DNA of 64,000 nt from Phycisphaeraceae bacterium D3-23 (GCA_039555135.1 CP114179.1:868001-932000), one strand, 5' to 3'. Numbered from the stretch's first letter, positions 36,171 through 44,950 are shown. Made by a program: numbers and translations. Notes: generated by a model from the sequence alone, not told the origin.

Positions 36171-36428
36171 ATGGCATCCACACCCGACCCCAAGCCCAAT
36201 GCGTCCCGCGTCCGAGCGGGGGGGATGGCCATGATCGTTTTAGTGACCCTGGTGTCGCTGGGGGTGTGTGCCTTGCTGGTGTTGCTGATCGCGACGGAGG
36301 TGTTTGGCCGACACGCGCTGACGGGCACCGACTACGCGATGGGGGTCGCGTACTGCGCGGTGTTCGTGACGGCGGGGGCGAGTATTGCGCTGGTGTTCAA
36401 GTTGTTGGTGGGGAAGGCGGGAAGCTGA
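36171..36428 (+). CDS. Small two-helix membrane protein
   Basis: An 85-residue protein with two hydrophobic helices (MAMIVLVTLVSLGVCALLVL and VAYCAVFVTAGASIALVFKL) after a polar, proline-rich N-terminus. It begins 3 nt after the tmk stop and is almost certainly co-transcribed. No family recognised; function unknown. Its TGA stop overlaps the left arm of the long inverted repeat at 36427. Confidence 0.6.
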   Translation: MASTPDPKPNASRVRAGGMAMIVLVTLVSLGVCALLVLLIATEVFGRHALTGTDYAMGVAYCAVFVTAGASIALVFKLLVGKAGS

Positions 36429-36597
36429 ACCACGAAGGCGCGGAAGGCACGGAGGAAGGCAGAAGTTTGGGCACAAAAAGGCACAAAGAGCACAAAACAT
36501 GTAGAGTAGCAGCGCTTCTTCTTTTGTGATTCTTGTGCTTTTTAGTGGCTAAACGCGTCCCCTGCCTTCCTTCGTGTTCTTCGCGCCTTCGTGGTTC
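36427..36597. repeat. 171-bp long inverted repeat with 9-bp periodicity
   Basis: Outer arms 36427-36462 and 36562-36597 share GAACCACGAAGGCGCG plus further imperfect pairing; inner parts repeat GGCACAAAAA / GGCACAAAGA / GCACAAAAC facing TTTTGTG...CTTGTGCTTTTT. Outermost bases give TGAACCAC on each strand, which is the stop codon of the small membrane protein on + and of the lytic transglycosylase on -. The GAACCACGAAGG motif is frequent in planctomycete and verrucomicrobial intergenic DNA, from general knowledge. Confidence 0.8.
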
Positions 36598-37204
36598 AAT
36601 CATCTTCCATCCCCGCTCGCCGTAGGACGTTGGCGACGTAGGCGCGGGTCTTGGGGCCGACCTGGCCTTCACCGTCGAGGGCGAGGAGTTGGTCGGTGGT
36701 GAGCGCGGGGTGGGCGATGCGGAGCTTGGCGACGGCGGTGGGTCCCATGTGATAGGCGGCGAGCGCAAGCTTGAGGTCGTCGTCGAAGCGGTCGAGCAGG
36801 TAGGCGAGGTAGCGGGTGCCGATGTCGATGTTGTAGCTCGGGTCGTAGAGCTGTTCGTCGTCGGCGTCGGGGAGGTCGAAACGCTGGATCACCTCGCGGT
36901 GGGTGATGGGCGTGATCTGCATGAGCCCGCGTGCGTTGGCGGAGGAGAGCGCGTTGGGGTCGCCGCCGGACTCGGTGCGGATGACGGCACGGACGAGCGC
37001 GACAGGGAGGCCGTGACCGTCGGCGTTTTCTTCGATCTCTTCGGCGATCGCGGCGGGGAGTGTGTTGCGCCTTGAGCACTGGTCGACAGTCATCCACAGC
37101 GCGATCGTGAGCAGTGTGATCACGATCGCCCACCACAGCCAGGCCATTCGGCCGGGGGGCGGCTGGAGCCATCGGGGGTAGCGGGGTTTGCGTCTTCGCC
37201 GCAT
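36596..37204 (-). CDS. Lytic transglycosylase (SLT family), membrane-anchored
   Basis: A 202-residue protein. A basic N-terminus (MRRRRKPRYPRWLQ) and one membrane helix (MAWLWWAIVITLLTIALWM) act as signal anchor, placing the domain in the periplasm. The SLT domain (~60-170) has the catalytic glutamate in AVIRTESGGDPNALSSANAR, then GLMQITP and YDPSYNIDIGTRYLAYLLDR and AYHMGP, the standard motifs for cleavage of peptidoglycan with formation of 1,6-anhydro-muramic ends. Leaderless-type -10 (TACCAT) 6 nt before the ATG. Convergent with the small membrane protein; the stop codon lies in the shared inverted repeat. Confidence 0.92.
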   Translation of the reverse strand: MRRRRKPRYPRWLQPPPGRMAWLWWAIVITLLTIALWMTVDQCSRRNTLPAAIAEEIEENADGHGLPVALVRAVIRTESGGDPNALSSANARGLMQITPITHREVIQRFDLPDADDEQLYDPSYNIDIGTRYLAYLLDRFDDDLKLALAAYHMGPTAVAKLRIAHPALTTDQLLALDGEGQVGPKTRAYVANVLRRAGMEDD

Positions 37205-37210
37205 GGGGGG

Positions 37211-37216
37211 ATGGTA
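37211..37216 (-). promoter_or_regulatory. -10 hexamer TACCAT placed for a leaderless start
   Basis: On the minus strand TACCAT is followed by CCCCCC and the ATG at 37204: exactly 6 nt. Confidence 0.4.
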
Positions 37217-37246
37217 GCGGGAAGTGGGCTTGTCGCCTGTGGATTA

Positions 37247-37279
37247 GGTACCAGACGCTTCGCGGACTCAGCGTCGGCG
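37247..37279 (-). repeat. Dispersed 33-bp repeat, copy 2
   Basis: Reverse complement matches 26901-26932 (CGCCGACGCTGAGTCCGCGA...). Located between the lytic transglycosylase and the esterase genes. Confidence 0.6.
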
Positions 37280-37295
37280 TTTGGCGGCAAGCGTG

Positions 37296-39329
37296 TTAGC
37301 GGTTGCCGTCGGTGGGGCCGGGGAGGTCGTCGGTGCGGAAGGGTGGCGCGGGGAGGCCTTCTTCGTTGACGAGGTTGGCGTCCTCGGGGTTGTCCTTCCA
37401 GGCGTAGCGGACGTGGACGGGGTTGGGGACGTCGGGGGACCAGACGGTAATCAAGGCACCGCGTTCGTTCTGGTCCCCAATCTCTGCGTTTGCGGGGACA
37501 AACTGGCCGTCTTCGCCTGCGATAGTGAATCCGGTGAGCGGCCCCTCGCCCCGTATCGCCATCGGGCTCCCCAGGTTGGCGAATTCGAGCTCGATGCGGC
37601 CATCCACGACAAGGAGTTTGTCGGTGCGCCAGATCGGCCCCGACTTCACCACATCCATCCCATACGTATCCGCCAGCGCCCACAGCGCAAGACGCAGACC
37701 CACATCCTGCTTGTTGCGGGGGTGGATGTCGTTGGCGGCGCCGATGTCGATGATGGTAGCCATGCCGGTGTTGGGGACAGTGAGCAGCGTGTGGAGCTGC
37801 GCGTTCTGGAGGTGGGTCCACGGCGTGTCGGTGGGCTGGTCGACGTAGGCGCGGAAGTTAGCGAGCTGGACGAAGAGGAAGGGGAACTCGCCCTGGTTCC
37901 ATTGCTCGCGCCAGTCGTGGATCATGGCGGGGAAGATGGTTTCGTACTGCTCGGCCCGGCCGGCGTTGGACTCGCCCTGGTACCAGATCGCGCCCTGGAT
38001 GGTGTAGGGGACGATGGGGGCGATCATGCCGTTGTACAGCCCGGCCGGGGAGTGCGGGTGGTCGGGGCCGACGGGCCTTGCCGGACGTTGCGTGGCGGCG
38101 TCGGCGGGGTCGAGCTCGTGGGTGATGCGGTAGCGCCAGTCGCCGGCGAGGGCGATCGGCTCGCCGACGTTTGCGTCGGCGGGCCGGAGCTTCATCTGCG
38201 CGGCCTGGCCGTGGAACCCGCCTCCGCCGTGGGCGTCGAACATGCGGACGGCGACGGTGACTTCGCCGGCGACGACGTGGCGTGCGGGGATGCGGTAGGT
38301 GCGTGGCGACTGCCAAGCGTTCTGCACGTTCGGGCCGGTCGCGCCGACCTGCTGGCCATTGAACCATGTCACATCGAAGTCGTCGATCGGGCCCAGCTCC
38401 AGGACGAGCGGCTTGCCCGCCCAGTTAGCGGGGATGGTGACGGTCCGGCGGTACCACATAACGCCGTCGAGGTCGCCGTGGCCCGCGGTTTCCCAGCCGC
38501 CGGGGAGCGTTGCGTTTTCCCATTCGCTGTCGTCAAAGTCGTTGGCGACGAAGCCGGCTTCTTCGTCGGTCATGGAAGGGCCGTTGAGCTTGGCGTTGTA
38601 GTCGGCGAGGGCTTCCTCGAACGCGGCGAGTCGTTCGTCGTATCCATCGAGCATGTTGTCGTAGCGCTCGAGCATCGGCCCGGCCGACTCGACGGTGTCG
38701 AGTTTCTCCCGGCTGGTCCAGGCCTCGGAGGGGGTGCCGCCCCAACTCGAGTGGAGGATGCCGACGGGGACGTCGAGGCGTTGGTACAGCTCGCGTGCGA
38801 AGTAGTAGCCCACGGCCGAGAACCCGCCGACGGTCTGCGGCGAGCAGACCTGCCACTGGCCGGGGACGTCGCGTTGTGGGGCTTGGGCGACGGTGCGCCG
38901 CGCGGTCCACATGCGGAGGCCCGGGTGGTTGGCGTTGGCGATCTCTTCCTGCGGGTTGTCGGAGTTACTGACCGTCCACGCCATATTGGACTGTCCCGAC
39001 GCGACCCAGACCTCGCCGACGAGGACATCGGCGATCTCGATGCGGTTGGTGCCTTCGATGACGAGCGGTCGGCCTTGCGCAGAGGCCTCCATCGCGTCGA
39101 GCATCACGGACCAGTTGCCATCGGCGTCTGCCCGCACGCTGTGTTCCTGGCCGGCGAAGACGAGGTCGACTTGCTCGCCCGCATCCGCCCAGCCCCAGAT
39201 ACGGACCTCGGCGTCGCGCTGCAGCACCATGTGGTCGCCGATCACACTAGGCAGGGACACGTCCGCCAGCGCGGCGGGTGCAAGCAGGAGCGACGAGAGC
39301 AGAGGCAAGACGGCGAGGGCACGTTTCAT
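37296..39329 (-). CDS. Sialate O-acetylesterase-like SGNH hydrolase
   Basis: A 677-residue secreted protein with a Sec signal (MKRALAVLPLLSSLLLAPAA). The family's N-terminal sandwich is seen as SLPSVIGDHMVLQRDAEVRI, and the SGNH block as WVASGQSNMAWTVSNSDN, with the catalytic serine in GQSNM. Other landmarks are PVGILHSSWGGTPSEAWTSR, APIVPYTIQGAIWYQGESNA and DIHPRNKQDVGLRLALWALA (catalytic Asp/His region). An inserted beta-sandwich (~260-390: WYRRTVTIPANWAGKPLVLE...) is common in planctomycete members. It probably removes O-acetyl groups from sialic acid or plant/algal polysaccharides outside the cell; the true substrate is unknown. Confidence 0.9.
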   Translation of the reverse strand: MKRALAVLPLLSSLLLAPAALADVSLPSVIGDHMVLQRDAEVRIWGWADAGEQVDLVFAGQEHSVRADADGNWSVMLDAMEASAQGRPLVIEGTNRIEIADVLVGEVWVASGQSNMAWTVSNSDNPQEEIANANHPGLRMWTARRTVAQAPQRDVPGQWQVCSPQTVGGFSAVGYYFARELYQRLDVPVGILHSSWGGTPSEAWTSREKLDTVESAGPMLERYDNMLDGYDERLAAFEEALADYNAKLNGPSMTDEEAGFVANDFDDSEWENATLPGGWETAGHGDLDGVMWYRRTVTIPANWAGKPLVLELGPIDDFDVTWFNGQQVGATGPNVQNAWQSPRTYRIPARHVVAGEVTVAVRMFDAHGGGGFHGQAAQMKLRPADANVGEPIALAGDWRYRITHELDPADAATQRPARPVGPDHPHSPAGLYNGMIAPIVPYTIQGAIWYQGESNAGRAEQYETIFPAMIHDWREQWNQGEFPFLFVQLANFRAYVDQPTDTPWTHLQNAQLHTLLTVPNTGMATIIDIGAANDIHPRNKQDVGLRLALWALADTYGMDVVKSGPIWRTDKLLVVDGRIELEFANLGSPMAIRGEGPLTGFTIAGEDGQFVPANAEIGDQNERGALITVWSPDVPNPVHVRYAWKDNPEDANLVNEEGLPAPPFRTDDLPGPTDGNR

Positions 39330-39480
39330 CGGAGTTTCCTGTGGCCGATCAGGCCAAGCGGGGTCGGGTCTTGAACAGGCGGGGTCTCACTCGGTGGCGG
39401 CCGAGCCGGCGTGATGCCGATACATGGTAATCCAAAGGCGGCGGTGCGCATGTGCCCCGCCCTCCCCCGAGAGCCCGACG

Positions 39481-40116
39481 ATGTTCAACCGGCTTGTCTT
39501 ACTCCTGGCGATCTTGCTGCTGGGCGCGTTCGCGCTGGCGGGCTATCAATGGGCCCGGGCGTCTGTCGCCAAGCAGGTCTACCGCGATCGGCTGGGCGCG
39601 GTGCAGAAGGAGTACGCCCAGCTCGCCGACCAGTACAACCAGGCCGTGACCCCCAAGCCCGTGACCGAGCTGCTGGTGCGGGACGGGAAGATCAGCGTCG
39701 TCATCCGCGAGGGCGACGGCACCGCCCGCACGATCGAGACGCCCTACCTCGCCGACCGCGAGGTCTTCGTGGACTACGCCCTGATCGACGGCCGGCTGCT
39801 CATCCGGCGGATCTTCGATGAGAACACTGCGCCGGCCTACGCGACAATGATCGACGCGGAGCTGGTCAACGTGGACTGGGACGACCACGGCGCGATGTTC
39901 GGCAAGGCCATCTACCGCCGGCTCGAAGACGGGCGATGGGTCATCTCCGTCACGGGCGACGGCTCACTGGGGCTGAAAAAACTCGAGCCCGGCGAAGAGG
40001 CGGAGCTGACGCATCGGCCCGGCGTGCAGGAGTATGCCCCGGTCGCCCCGCCGTCGCCGCAAGACGTCGAGCCCATCGGGTTTGGCGAGGTGTGGCGGGC
40101 GATGTTCAGCGATTAG
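39481..40116 (+). CDS. Hypothetical membrane-anchored protein
   Basis: A 211-residue protein with an N-terminal helix (MFNRLVLLLAILLLGAFALA) that can be a signal anchor, a short coiled-coil-like stretch (VYRDRLGAVQKEYAQLADQY) and a beta-rich periplasmic domain (TELLVRDGKISVVIREGDGT, DREVFVDYALIDGRLLIRRI, YRRLEDGRWVISVTGDGSLG). No family recognised. Start at 39481 is taken because 19 upstream in-frame residues have no signal character. A degenerate REP-like pair follows at 40128. Confidence 0.6.
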   Translation: MFNRLVLLLAILLLGAFALAGYQWARASVAKQVYRDRLGAVQKEYAQLADQYNQAVTPKPVTELLVRDGKISVVIREGDGTARTIETPYLADREVFVDYALIDGRLLIRRIFDENTAPAYATMIDAELVNVDWDDHGAMFGKAIYRRLEDGRWVISVTGDGSLGLKKLEPGEEAELTHRPGVQEYAPVAPPSPQDVEPIGFGEVWRAMFSD

Positions 40117-40127
40117 AACCGAGCTGA

Positions 40128-40200
40128 GTTTCATCGTCGCCCATCGGTCGGGGCGAGCACAATGTGAAAACAACAGCCGCCCGTTGAGCGGCGGCTAAAC
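40128..40200. repeat. REP-like inverted repeat, degenerate copy
   Basis: Right arm GCCGCCCGTTGAGCGGCGGC... (40176-40200) matches the 25-bp arm at 4926-4950 with two differences; the left arm from 40128 (GTTTCATCGTCGCCCATCGG) is more degraded. Lies between convergent genes. Confidence 0.6.
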
Positions 40201-40234
40201 GTCGTATTGATGCGTTGTCATCGCGAGCGGAAGC

Positions 40235-40843
40235 TTACTGATACACCGGCCCGACGCTCACGGGCAGCACGACGACCGCGGCGTCGTTTTGGCCGGCGAT
40301 CTCACGGGCGTGGGCATCGAACCAGGCCTGGAGCGCCTCGAAGTCGGCCCGGCGTTTTTCCCAGAACCCGCGCTCGTCCGGGGCGACCACAAACTGACGC
40401 CAGTAGCCGTCGGCCTTGATCATCCACGCGGTCGTGATAACGCGCGTCGTCTGGCCGCGCACGGTCGTGTCGTATTGATACACCACCAGCGCCCAGTCCC
40501 CACGGAGGCGGACAACGACGCCCTCGTTCTCGATCTGGCTGGCAGTACGGGCGCGGATGAAGCTCAGCAGCTTTTCGACCACGCTCAGCCGGCCTGCCGC
40601 AGTGCCCGGGTCAAGCACCTGGTCGCGGGCTTCGTCCAGCCGGCCTTCATCGACCGAGTGGAGGTAGTTGTCGAAGGCGCGGATCGCCGACTCGACCATC
40701 GAAGGCTCGTCACGGTCATCGACCTCGACCCCCGCAGCGCTGCCGGCAGACGCCACCCCACACCAGCCCAATGCAATCGCAAGGACGAACAACCACGCGC
40801 CCCATCGGGCGGCTGAAGCGCGTCGGCGTGGCAATTCAGACAT
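40235..40843 (-). CDS. Exported hypothetical protein, NTF2-like
   Basis: A 202-residue protein with a signal peptide (MSELPRRRASAARWGAWLFV...GVASAGSAAG). The mature part (SAIRAFDNYLHSVDEGRLDE ... DWALVVYQYDTTVRGQTTRV then ITTAWMIKADGYWRQFVV) has the helix-then-strands layout of SnoaL/NTF2-like domains, which include many small-molecule-binding and lumazine-binding-like periplasmic proteins. No catalytic residues can be assigned. The ATG at 40843 is preferred to a TTG four codons upstream. Confidence 0.55.
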   Translation of the reverse strand: MSELPRRRASAARWGAWLFVLAIALGWCGVASAGSAAGVEVDDRDEPSMVESAIRAFDNYLHSVDEGRLDEARDQVLDPGTAAGRLSVVEKLLSFIRARTASQIENEGVVVRLRGDWALVVYQYDTTVRGQTTRVITTAWMIKADGYWRQFVVAPDERGFWEKRRADFEALQAWFDAHAREIAGQNDAAVVVLPVSVGPVYQ

Positions 40844-40967
40844 CGAGAACCCCAAACGGATAAAAACGGACTTCGATCATACCTTAGGTTCCACGCCGGC
40901 CACTACGAAAATCACGATTTTTCTCAGTTTTTTACAGCCCGGCACCGATTTTCCCGAACCCGGGGGG

Positions 40968-41891
40968 CTATGACCCGACCGGGTCGGGCTCGACACCCAT
41001 TTCTCCACCGCCGTGGCTGCGGGCCCGGGCCAGGGCGTAGGCCATGTAGATAAGCATGGCGATCGCGAGCAGCATCTCCTTTTGCTCGTTGATCTGCTCA
41101 AAGTAGCCCATGTACATCGGGTCCAGCTTCGGCGAGTCCCCGGCAAAAAGCTGTTTGTAGATGTCCTTGCATGCCTTCACGACGTAGGCGTACAGCACCA
41201 TGAATCCGGCGGGCCAGCATGCGATAGCCGGCAGCCAACGCTCGGGCAATCGCCGGGCCTCACGACGGATGTGCCACCAGATCGGCACGCCGACCATCAC
41301 GCCCAGCAGATACGCCGAGCCCAGCGACTGGATCGACAGCCCCTCGAAATTGTTGTGGACGCTCTGCGCCCGATACTGTTCGCCATCGGCCTGGGTTGTC
41401 ACCATCTCCGAGTGGCCCCAGCGTGCAAAGGTCTGGCCCCAGTTGACCTCTTCGCCGGCGAAAAAGATGGCCGCCAGCGCCGTCGCCCCGAGCACCGCCG
41501 GTGCCGCGTACCGCGCGAGCGGGCCCAGCCCGCCCTTGGGCAGCGTCCGCGACTGACGCAGCACGAGCCAGGTCGCGCCTAGCCCCAGCACCCCCGCCAG
41601 CAGCGAGCAGGCGAATGTGATCATCTCGACGAGCTGGTACTCGCGGTGGCTTTCTTCGACGACGTACTTGAGGAAGATACCCAGCTCCGCGCCGGGCAGC
41701 AGCTTGCCGTGGGCATCGAACAGCAGCAGCGACGGATCGCCCGAGGTGCTCACCCCCTGAACCCACGTGCCCGGCGACGCGAGGTACACGAAGAACAACA
41801 CCAGCACCAACGCGGGCCCGGCCAGCGCGACCGCGACATCGCGTTTGTTCAGCCAAGGGCGTTTGCGTGTGGGGGGCAGCGCATCATCCAT
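40968..41891 (-). CDS. Polytopic membrane protein with GEEVNWGQ motif
   Basis: A 307-residue protein with about seven membrane helices. A signature AAIFFAGEEVNWGQTFARWG is like the EEISWGQ motif found in a set of uncharacterised bacterial membrane proteins; charged E-E-W-Q residues inside a hydrophobic context suggest a functional site, of unknown type. The start could also be the GTG one codon earlier: a TAAACT hexamer (41900-41905, minus strand) ends 5 nt before that GTG and 8 nt before the ATG. It begins 11 nt after the DUF418 gene stop, so both may also be co-transcribed. Confidence 0.6.
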   Translation of the reverse strand: MDDALPPTRKRPWLNKRDVAVALAGPALVLVLFFVYLASPGTWVQGVSTSGDPSLLLFDAHGKLLPGAELGIFLKYVVEESHREYQLVEMITFACSLLAGVLGLGATWLVLRQSRTLPKGGLGPLARYAAPAVLGATALAAIFFAGEEVNWGQTFARWGHSEMVTTQADGEQYRAQSVHNNFEGLSIQSLGSAYLLGVMVGVPIWWHIRREARRLPERWLPAIACWPAGFMVLYAYVVKACKDIYKQLFAGDSPKLDPMYMGYFEQINEQKEMLLAIAMLIYMAYALARARSHGGGEMGVEPDPVGS

Positions 41892-41902
41892 CACCCGCAA
41901 GT

Positions 41903-43195
41903 TTACGCGCCCCCGCCCGACGCTGCGCGCTTGCGCATCGGCTCAAGGCGCAGGTACGTCAGCGAACGCCAGACCCACTCCATCGGCCCGAAGCGGAAGC
42001 ACGCCAGCCAAAGCGGCGACCAGATCAGCTGCAGCGTCCAGACGCCGAGCACGATCGCGTACATCGCCGGGCGTTCGAGCTTCGCGAAGTAGCCCAGGCC
42101 GTGGCCGTAGAAGATGAGCGTGACCAGCAGCGTCTGCGCCAGGTAGTTGGTCAGCGCCATGCGCCCGACGCAAGACAGCGGGTACGTCAGCTTCGCGAAC
42201 CACGGCTGCTTGCACAGCAGGAGAACCAGCCCGACCCAGCCGCAGACCATGAACACGGTCGGGACGTAGTGCGCCGCGAACATCAGCATCGCGTGGACGC
42301 CGTCGCCCGAACTGGGCTGTATCTTCAGCCACGCCAGCCCCGACGCAAGCGGCAGCCCGATACCGAAGCCGACGCCGAGCATCGCCGCGTAGAACCCCGA
42401 CGAACGCGCCCCCGTGATGACACGCGCCTTCATCGCCGCCATCCCCAGCAGCATCATGCCCCCGGACCACCAGTAGAACATCATCGGGCCGATGAAGAGG
42501 ATAAACGCCAGCGCCGAGGGCCAGCGCACCTGGAACTGCGCCCCCGGCCCGCCGCGGTACGCTTCGATCTCGCCGGGGATCAACGCCGTCTCGTAAAAGT
42601 CGAACTCGGCGTAGCCCGACGGGTCGCCTTGCTTCCAGAGCGCAAACAGCCCCGCGAAGGCGAGCGTCGCCAGCAGCGACACCATCAGCGACGCCGACCC
42701 CGCCGCGACCAGCCAGCGTATCGGCAGCCGACGCAGCAGGTAGACGATCGACCCGATCAGCGCGTAGCCCACGAGGATGTCGCCGTACCACATCAAAAAC
42801 GCGTGGACCAGGCCGATCGCCAGCAGCCAGCCCATCCGCTTGTAGTGCAGCTTCGCCGGCGGCCGCCCCGCCGCGATCGCGCGGTCCGCCACCATCACGA
42901 CCCCCGCGCCAAACAGCAGCGAGAAGATCGACATCATCTTCATATTCGTGAACACATCCGCCACAAACCACAGCCCCAGCGCCAGCGGCGTGTCGTCCGC
43001 AAACCGGGGCCCGTCCATCGCCCACGCCTCGGGCCAGCCCATGAACGGGATGTTCATCACCAAAATGCCCAGCAGCACCACCCCGCGCAGCACATCGATT
43101 GAGACGATCCGCTCCCCGCCGGAAGTTGGCACGAGTGGCGCGGCGGGCGTCAAGGGGTTCTGCGGTGCCGGGACGGCGGGCGTGGCTTGCGACAT
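41903..43195 (-). CDS. DUF418 family membrane protein
   Basis: A 430-residue polytopic protein. The N-terminus (SGGERIVSIDVLRGVVLLGI then LVMNI) is the classic opening of the DUF418/acyltransferase-3-like group, and GRMALTNYLAQTLLVTLIFY near residue 345 is the hallmark of the DUF418 domain. About ten membrane helices. Proteins of this type are often linked to transport or modification of unknown compounds; none has a settled role. A 36-residue P/A-rich N-terminal tail precedes the first helix. Confidence 0.88.
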   Translation of the reverse strand: MSQATPAVPAPQNPLTPAAPLVPTSGGERIVSIDVLRGVVLLGILVMNIPFMGWPEAWAMDGPRFADDTPLALGLWFVADVFTNMKMMSIFSLLFGAGVVMVADRAIAAGRPPAKLHYKRMGWLLAIGLVHAFLMWYGDILVGYALIGSIVYLLRRLPIRWLVAAGSASLMVSLLATLAFAGLFALWKQGDPSGYAEFDFYETALIPGEIEAYRGGPGAQFQVRWPSALAFILFIGPMMFYWWSGGMMLLGMAAMKARVITGARSSGFYAAMLGVGFGIGLPLASGLAWLKIQPSSGDGVHAMLMFAAHYVPTVFMVCGWVGLVLLLCKQPWFAKLTYPLSCVGRMALTNYLAQTLLVTLIFYGHGLGYFAKLERPAMYAIVLGVWTLQLIWSPLWLACFRFGPMEWVWRSLTYLRLEPMRKRAASGGGA

Positions 43196-43312
43196 GACAG
43201 GGGCTCGGGCGGGGAAGAGAGACGGCCGATCAGCCGGGGTAAACGATACCCGCCCGGCGCGTATCGGTGCTGCGAAAACGAAACCGGTTGAGTCGCAATC
43301 TCGGGCAACGTG

Positions 43313-43687
43313 CTAACCCGCCGATGACTCAATACGATCGCCACACTCCGGGCAGTCTCGGCCCGGCGCGGCGGACCCGCGCAGGTCGTAGCCACACTTG
43401 ACGCAGCAGCCCGCCCCGATCGTCCGCGCGACCCGCTGCCAGACACGGGATGCGATCAACCAACTCCAAATGGTCAAGACCGGGCACACCAAGACCCATA
43501 GCATCACGACCGCCCATACCTGACTTTCGTCGATGTCGTGAGGGCCTGGCCCGCCACCCCACGAGGCGTAGAGCTTCATGCCATAGATGACACCGACCAA
43601 CAACCCAACCAGAAACACCGGGGCCAATGCAACGATGCTAACCGAATAAATCGTGGCCTTGGCCTTGTTTTGCCTGGGGCGTTTCAC
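43313..43687 (-). CDS. Small membrane protein with C-terminal CGYDLRG zinc ribbon
   Basis: A 124-residue protein. It starts with GTG: on the minus strand TATGAT is followed by CCTGCC and GTG at 43687, a 6-nt spacing identical to the other leaderless-type genes; a TTG eight codons upstream lies before that -10 and is rejected. Two membrane helices (TIYSVSIVALAPVFLVGLLV and VVMLWVLVCPVLTIWSWLIA) are followed by the zinc ribbon CCVKCGYDLRGSAAPGRDCP then ECG. Such short proteins are very common in Phycisphaerae; no function is established. Confidence 0.75.
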   Translation of the reverse strand: MKRPRQNKAKATIYSVSIVALAPVFLVGLLVGVIYGMKLYASWGGGPGPHDIDESQVWAVVMLWVLVCPVLTIWSWLIASRVWQRVARTIGAGCCVKCGYDLRGSAAPGRDCPECGDRIESSAG

Positions 43688-43693
43688 GGCAGG

Positions 43694-43699
43694 ATCATA
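43694..43699 (-). promoter_or_regulatory. -10 hexamer TATGAT placed for a leaderless GTG start
   Basis: Minus-strand TATGAT, 6-nt gap (CCTGCC), then GTG. The spacing selects the GTG over an upstream TTG. Confidence 0.5.
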
Positions 43700-44031
43700 C
43701 CACTGCGACAATCGTTACCCGCCCCACACCAACAGCCCGCCCATCGAGCGGCGCGCCGCGGGCGAATCAAGCAACCCACTCCCTTTGGGCGTCGGCTACA
43801 ACAATCGAACGCGGCTACGCCTGCGTTATCATCGCGTTTCCCCCTCGCCGACCCTGGTCTTTGTCCTCCTCTCGGACCGCAGGACCGCGAAGCAGGCCGG
43901 CGTCGAGCGAACGCCTGATCGCCGCTTCGGCGTGAGACCTCCGCGGGACGAAACGCCATCTCTCCCGCCCCTCTCCCTTCCGACATTGACTGAGCTGTAT
44001 AGGGTGCATGCTGGGTAATGCAGCGGTGTTA
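43700..44031. other. Intergenic region with a degenerate REP-like segment
   Basis: About 330 bp without a convincing gene. It contains GC-rich palindromic sequence (GAGCGGCGCGCCGCGGGC near 43747 and a GGGCGTCGGCTACAAC end near 43787 resembling a decayed TAGCCGTCGC-type arm). Nothing else recognised before the promoter at 44032. Confidence 0.4.
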
Positions 44032-44059
44032 TTGACATCTTGCTGCATTAGTGTATAAA
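44032..44059 (+). promoter_or_regulatory. Sigma-70-type promoter of the PEP-CTERM gene
   Basis: TTGACA (44032-44037), 16-nt spacer, TATAAA (44054-44059): near-consensus -35 and -10 boxes and the best conventional promoter in the window. It would give a leader of about 75 nt with an AAAGGA ribosome-binding site at 44131. Confidence 0.8.
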
Positions 44060-44142
44060 AGCGTCACAACAGTTCGTTTTTGTTGTTCGGGGCGTTTCCG
44101 GGCAAAGGCGTTGTGAAAACAGGCAAGAGAAAAGGATATCAC

Positions 44143-44916
44143 ATGGTTGGTTTGAATCGTATTGTACTGGGGGCTGTCGCTGCAGCCGTATCGCACACCT
44201 CGATGCAGGTGAATGCGGCGGTGCTCGAGTACGATCAGGATGTCTCACCTGACGTAATCTTCGGCAGCGGAAATGCAAACGGTGGCTTCACCACGGACCG
44301 CGCTTCGGGTGTTGAACTAGGCCTGAGAGCCAAGCTACGCCACAACGGCGCAGGGCAAGCCGAAAACACCTTCAACAGCAACGGCGACGGGACCTACTCC
44401 TTCAATCCCGGCGTTGCACCCACGCAGTCATCGCCCACCGCCGAGTGGAGCTTTGAGTGGTCGATCAATTCGGACTTCGACGGCACCTCCGGCTGGGACT
44501 TGGACGACCTGAATTACGTGTTGTCGATGACTTCCGACGTCGGTACTTTTATGCCCGCCTTCGACCCGATCAACGGTGTCAACCCAGGCCTGATTCGTGT
44601 CCAATGGGACCACGGGATCGGCACCAACGCGACCGGCAACGGCGGCGGCGCAAAAATCTCAAATGCCGCCAATGATGCTGCTGGCTACGCCGCGCTGATC
44701 GCCGACAACAACGTCGCTCAGAACTCCTGGAAGCCCCATTGGTTCGTCCCCGGCTTCGACCCGCTCGCTGTGGGTGAGTACACCTTCACGCTCACCGCGC
44801 TGAATGGTACAACCGAAGTCGCCAGCACCTCGATCGTCGTCCTCACCCCCGAGCCCGGCTCCCTCGCCCTGCTCGGCCTCGGCGGCCTGATGGTCGCGCG
44901 ACGACGTCGCGGCTAA
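44143..44916 (+). CDS. PEP-CTERM sorting-domain protein
   Basis: A 257-residue exported protein: signal peptide MVGLNRIVLGAVAAAVSHTS...NAA, a beta-rich body (SPTAEWSFEWSINSDFDGTS, GEYTFTLTALNGTTEVASTS) and the C-terminal sorting signal TPEPGSLALLGLGGLMVARR then RRG. Exosortase systems recognise such tails and process them at the membrane; no exosortase is in this window. The gene has a strong promoter (44032), an AAAGGA site 7 nt before the ATG at 44143 and a clear terminator (44951), so it is probably well expressed. Function of the body is unknown; surface or extracellular matrix roles are typical. Confidence 0.9.
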   Translation: MVGLNRIVLGAVAAAVSHTSMQVNAAVLEYDQDVSPDVIFGSGNANGGFTTDRASGVELGLRAKLRHNGAGQAENTFNSNGDGTYSFNPGVAPTQSSPTAEWSFEWSINSDFDGTSGWDLDDLNYVLSMTSDVGTFMPAFDPINGVNPGLIRVQWDHGIGTNATGNGGGAKISNAANDAAGYAALIADNNVAQNSWKPHWFVPGFDPLAVGEYTFTLTALNGTTEVASTSIVVLTPEPGSLALLGLGGLMVARRRRG

Positions 44917-44950
44917 ACGCAACCCCAACCCGGACCGACCCAACTCTACC

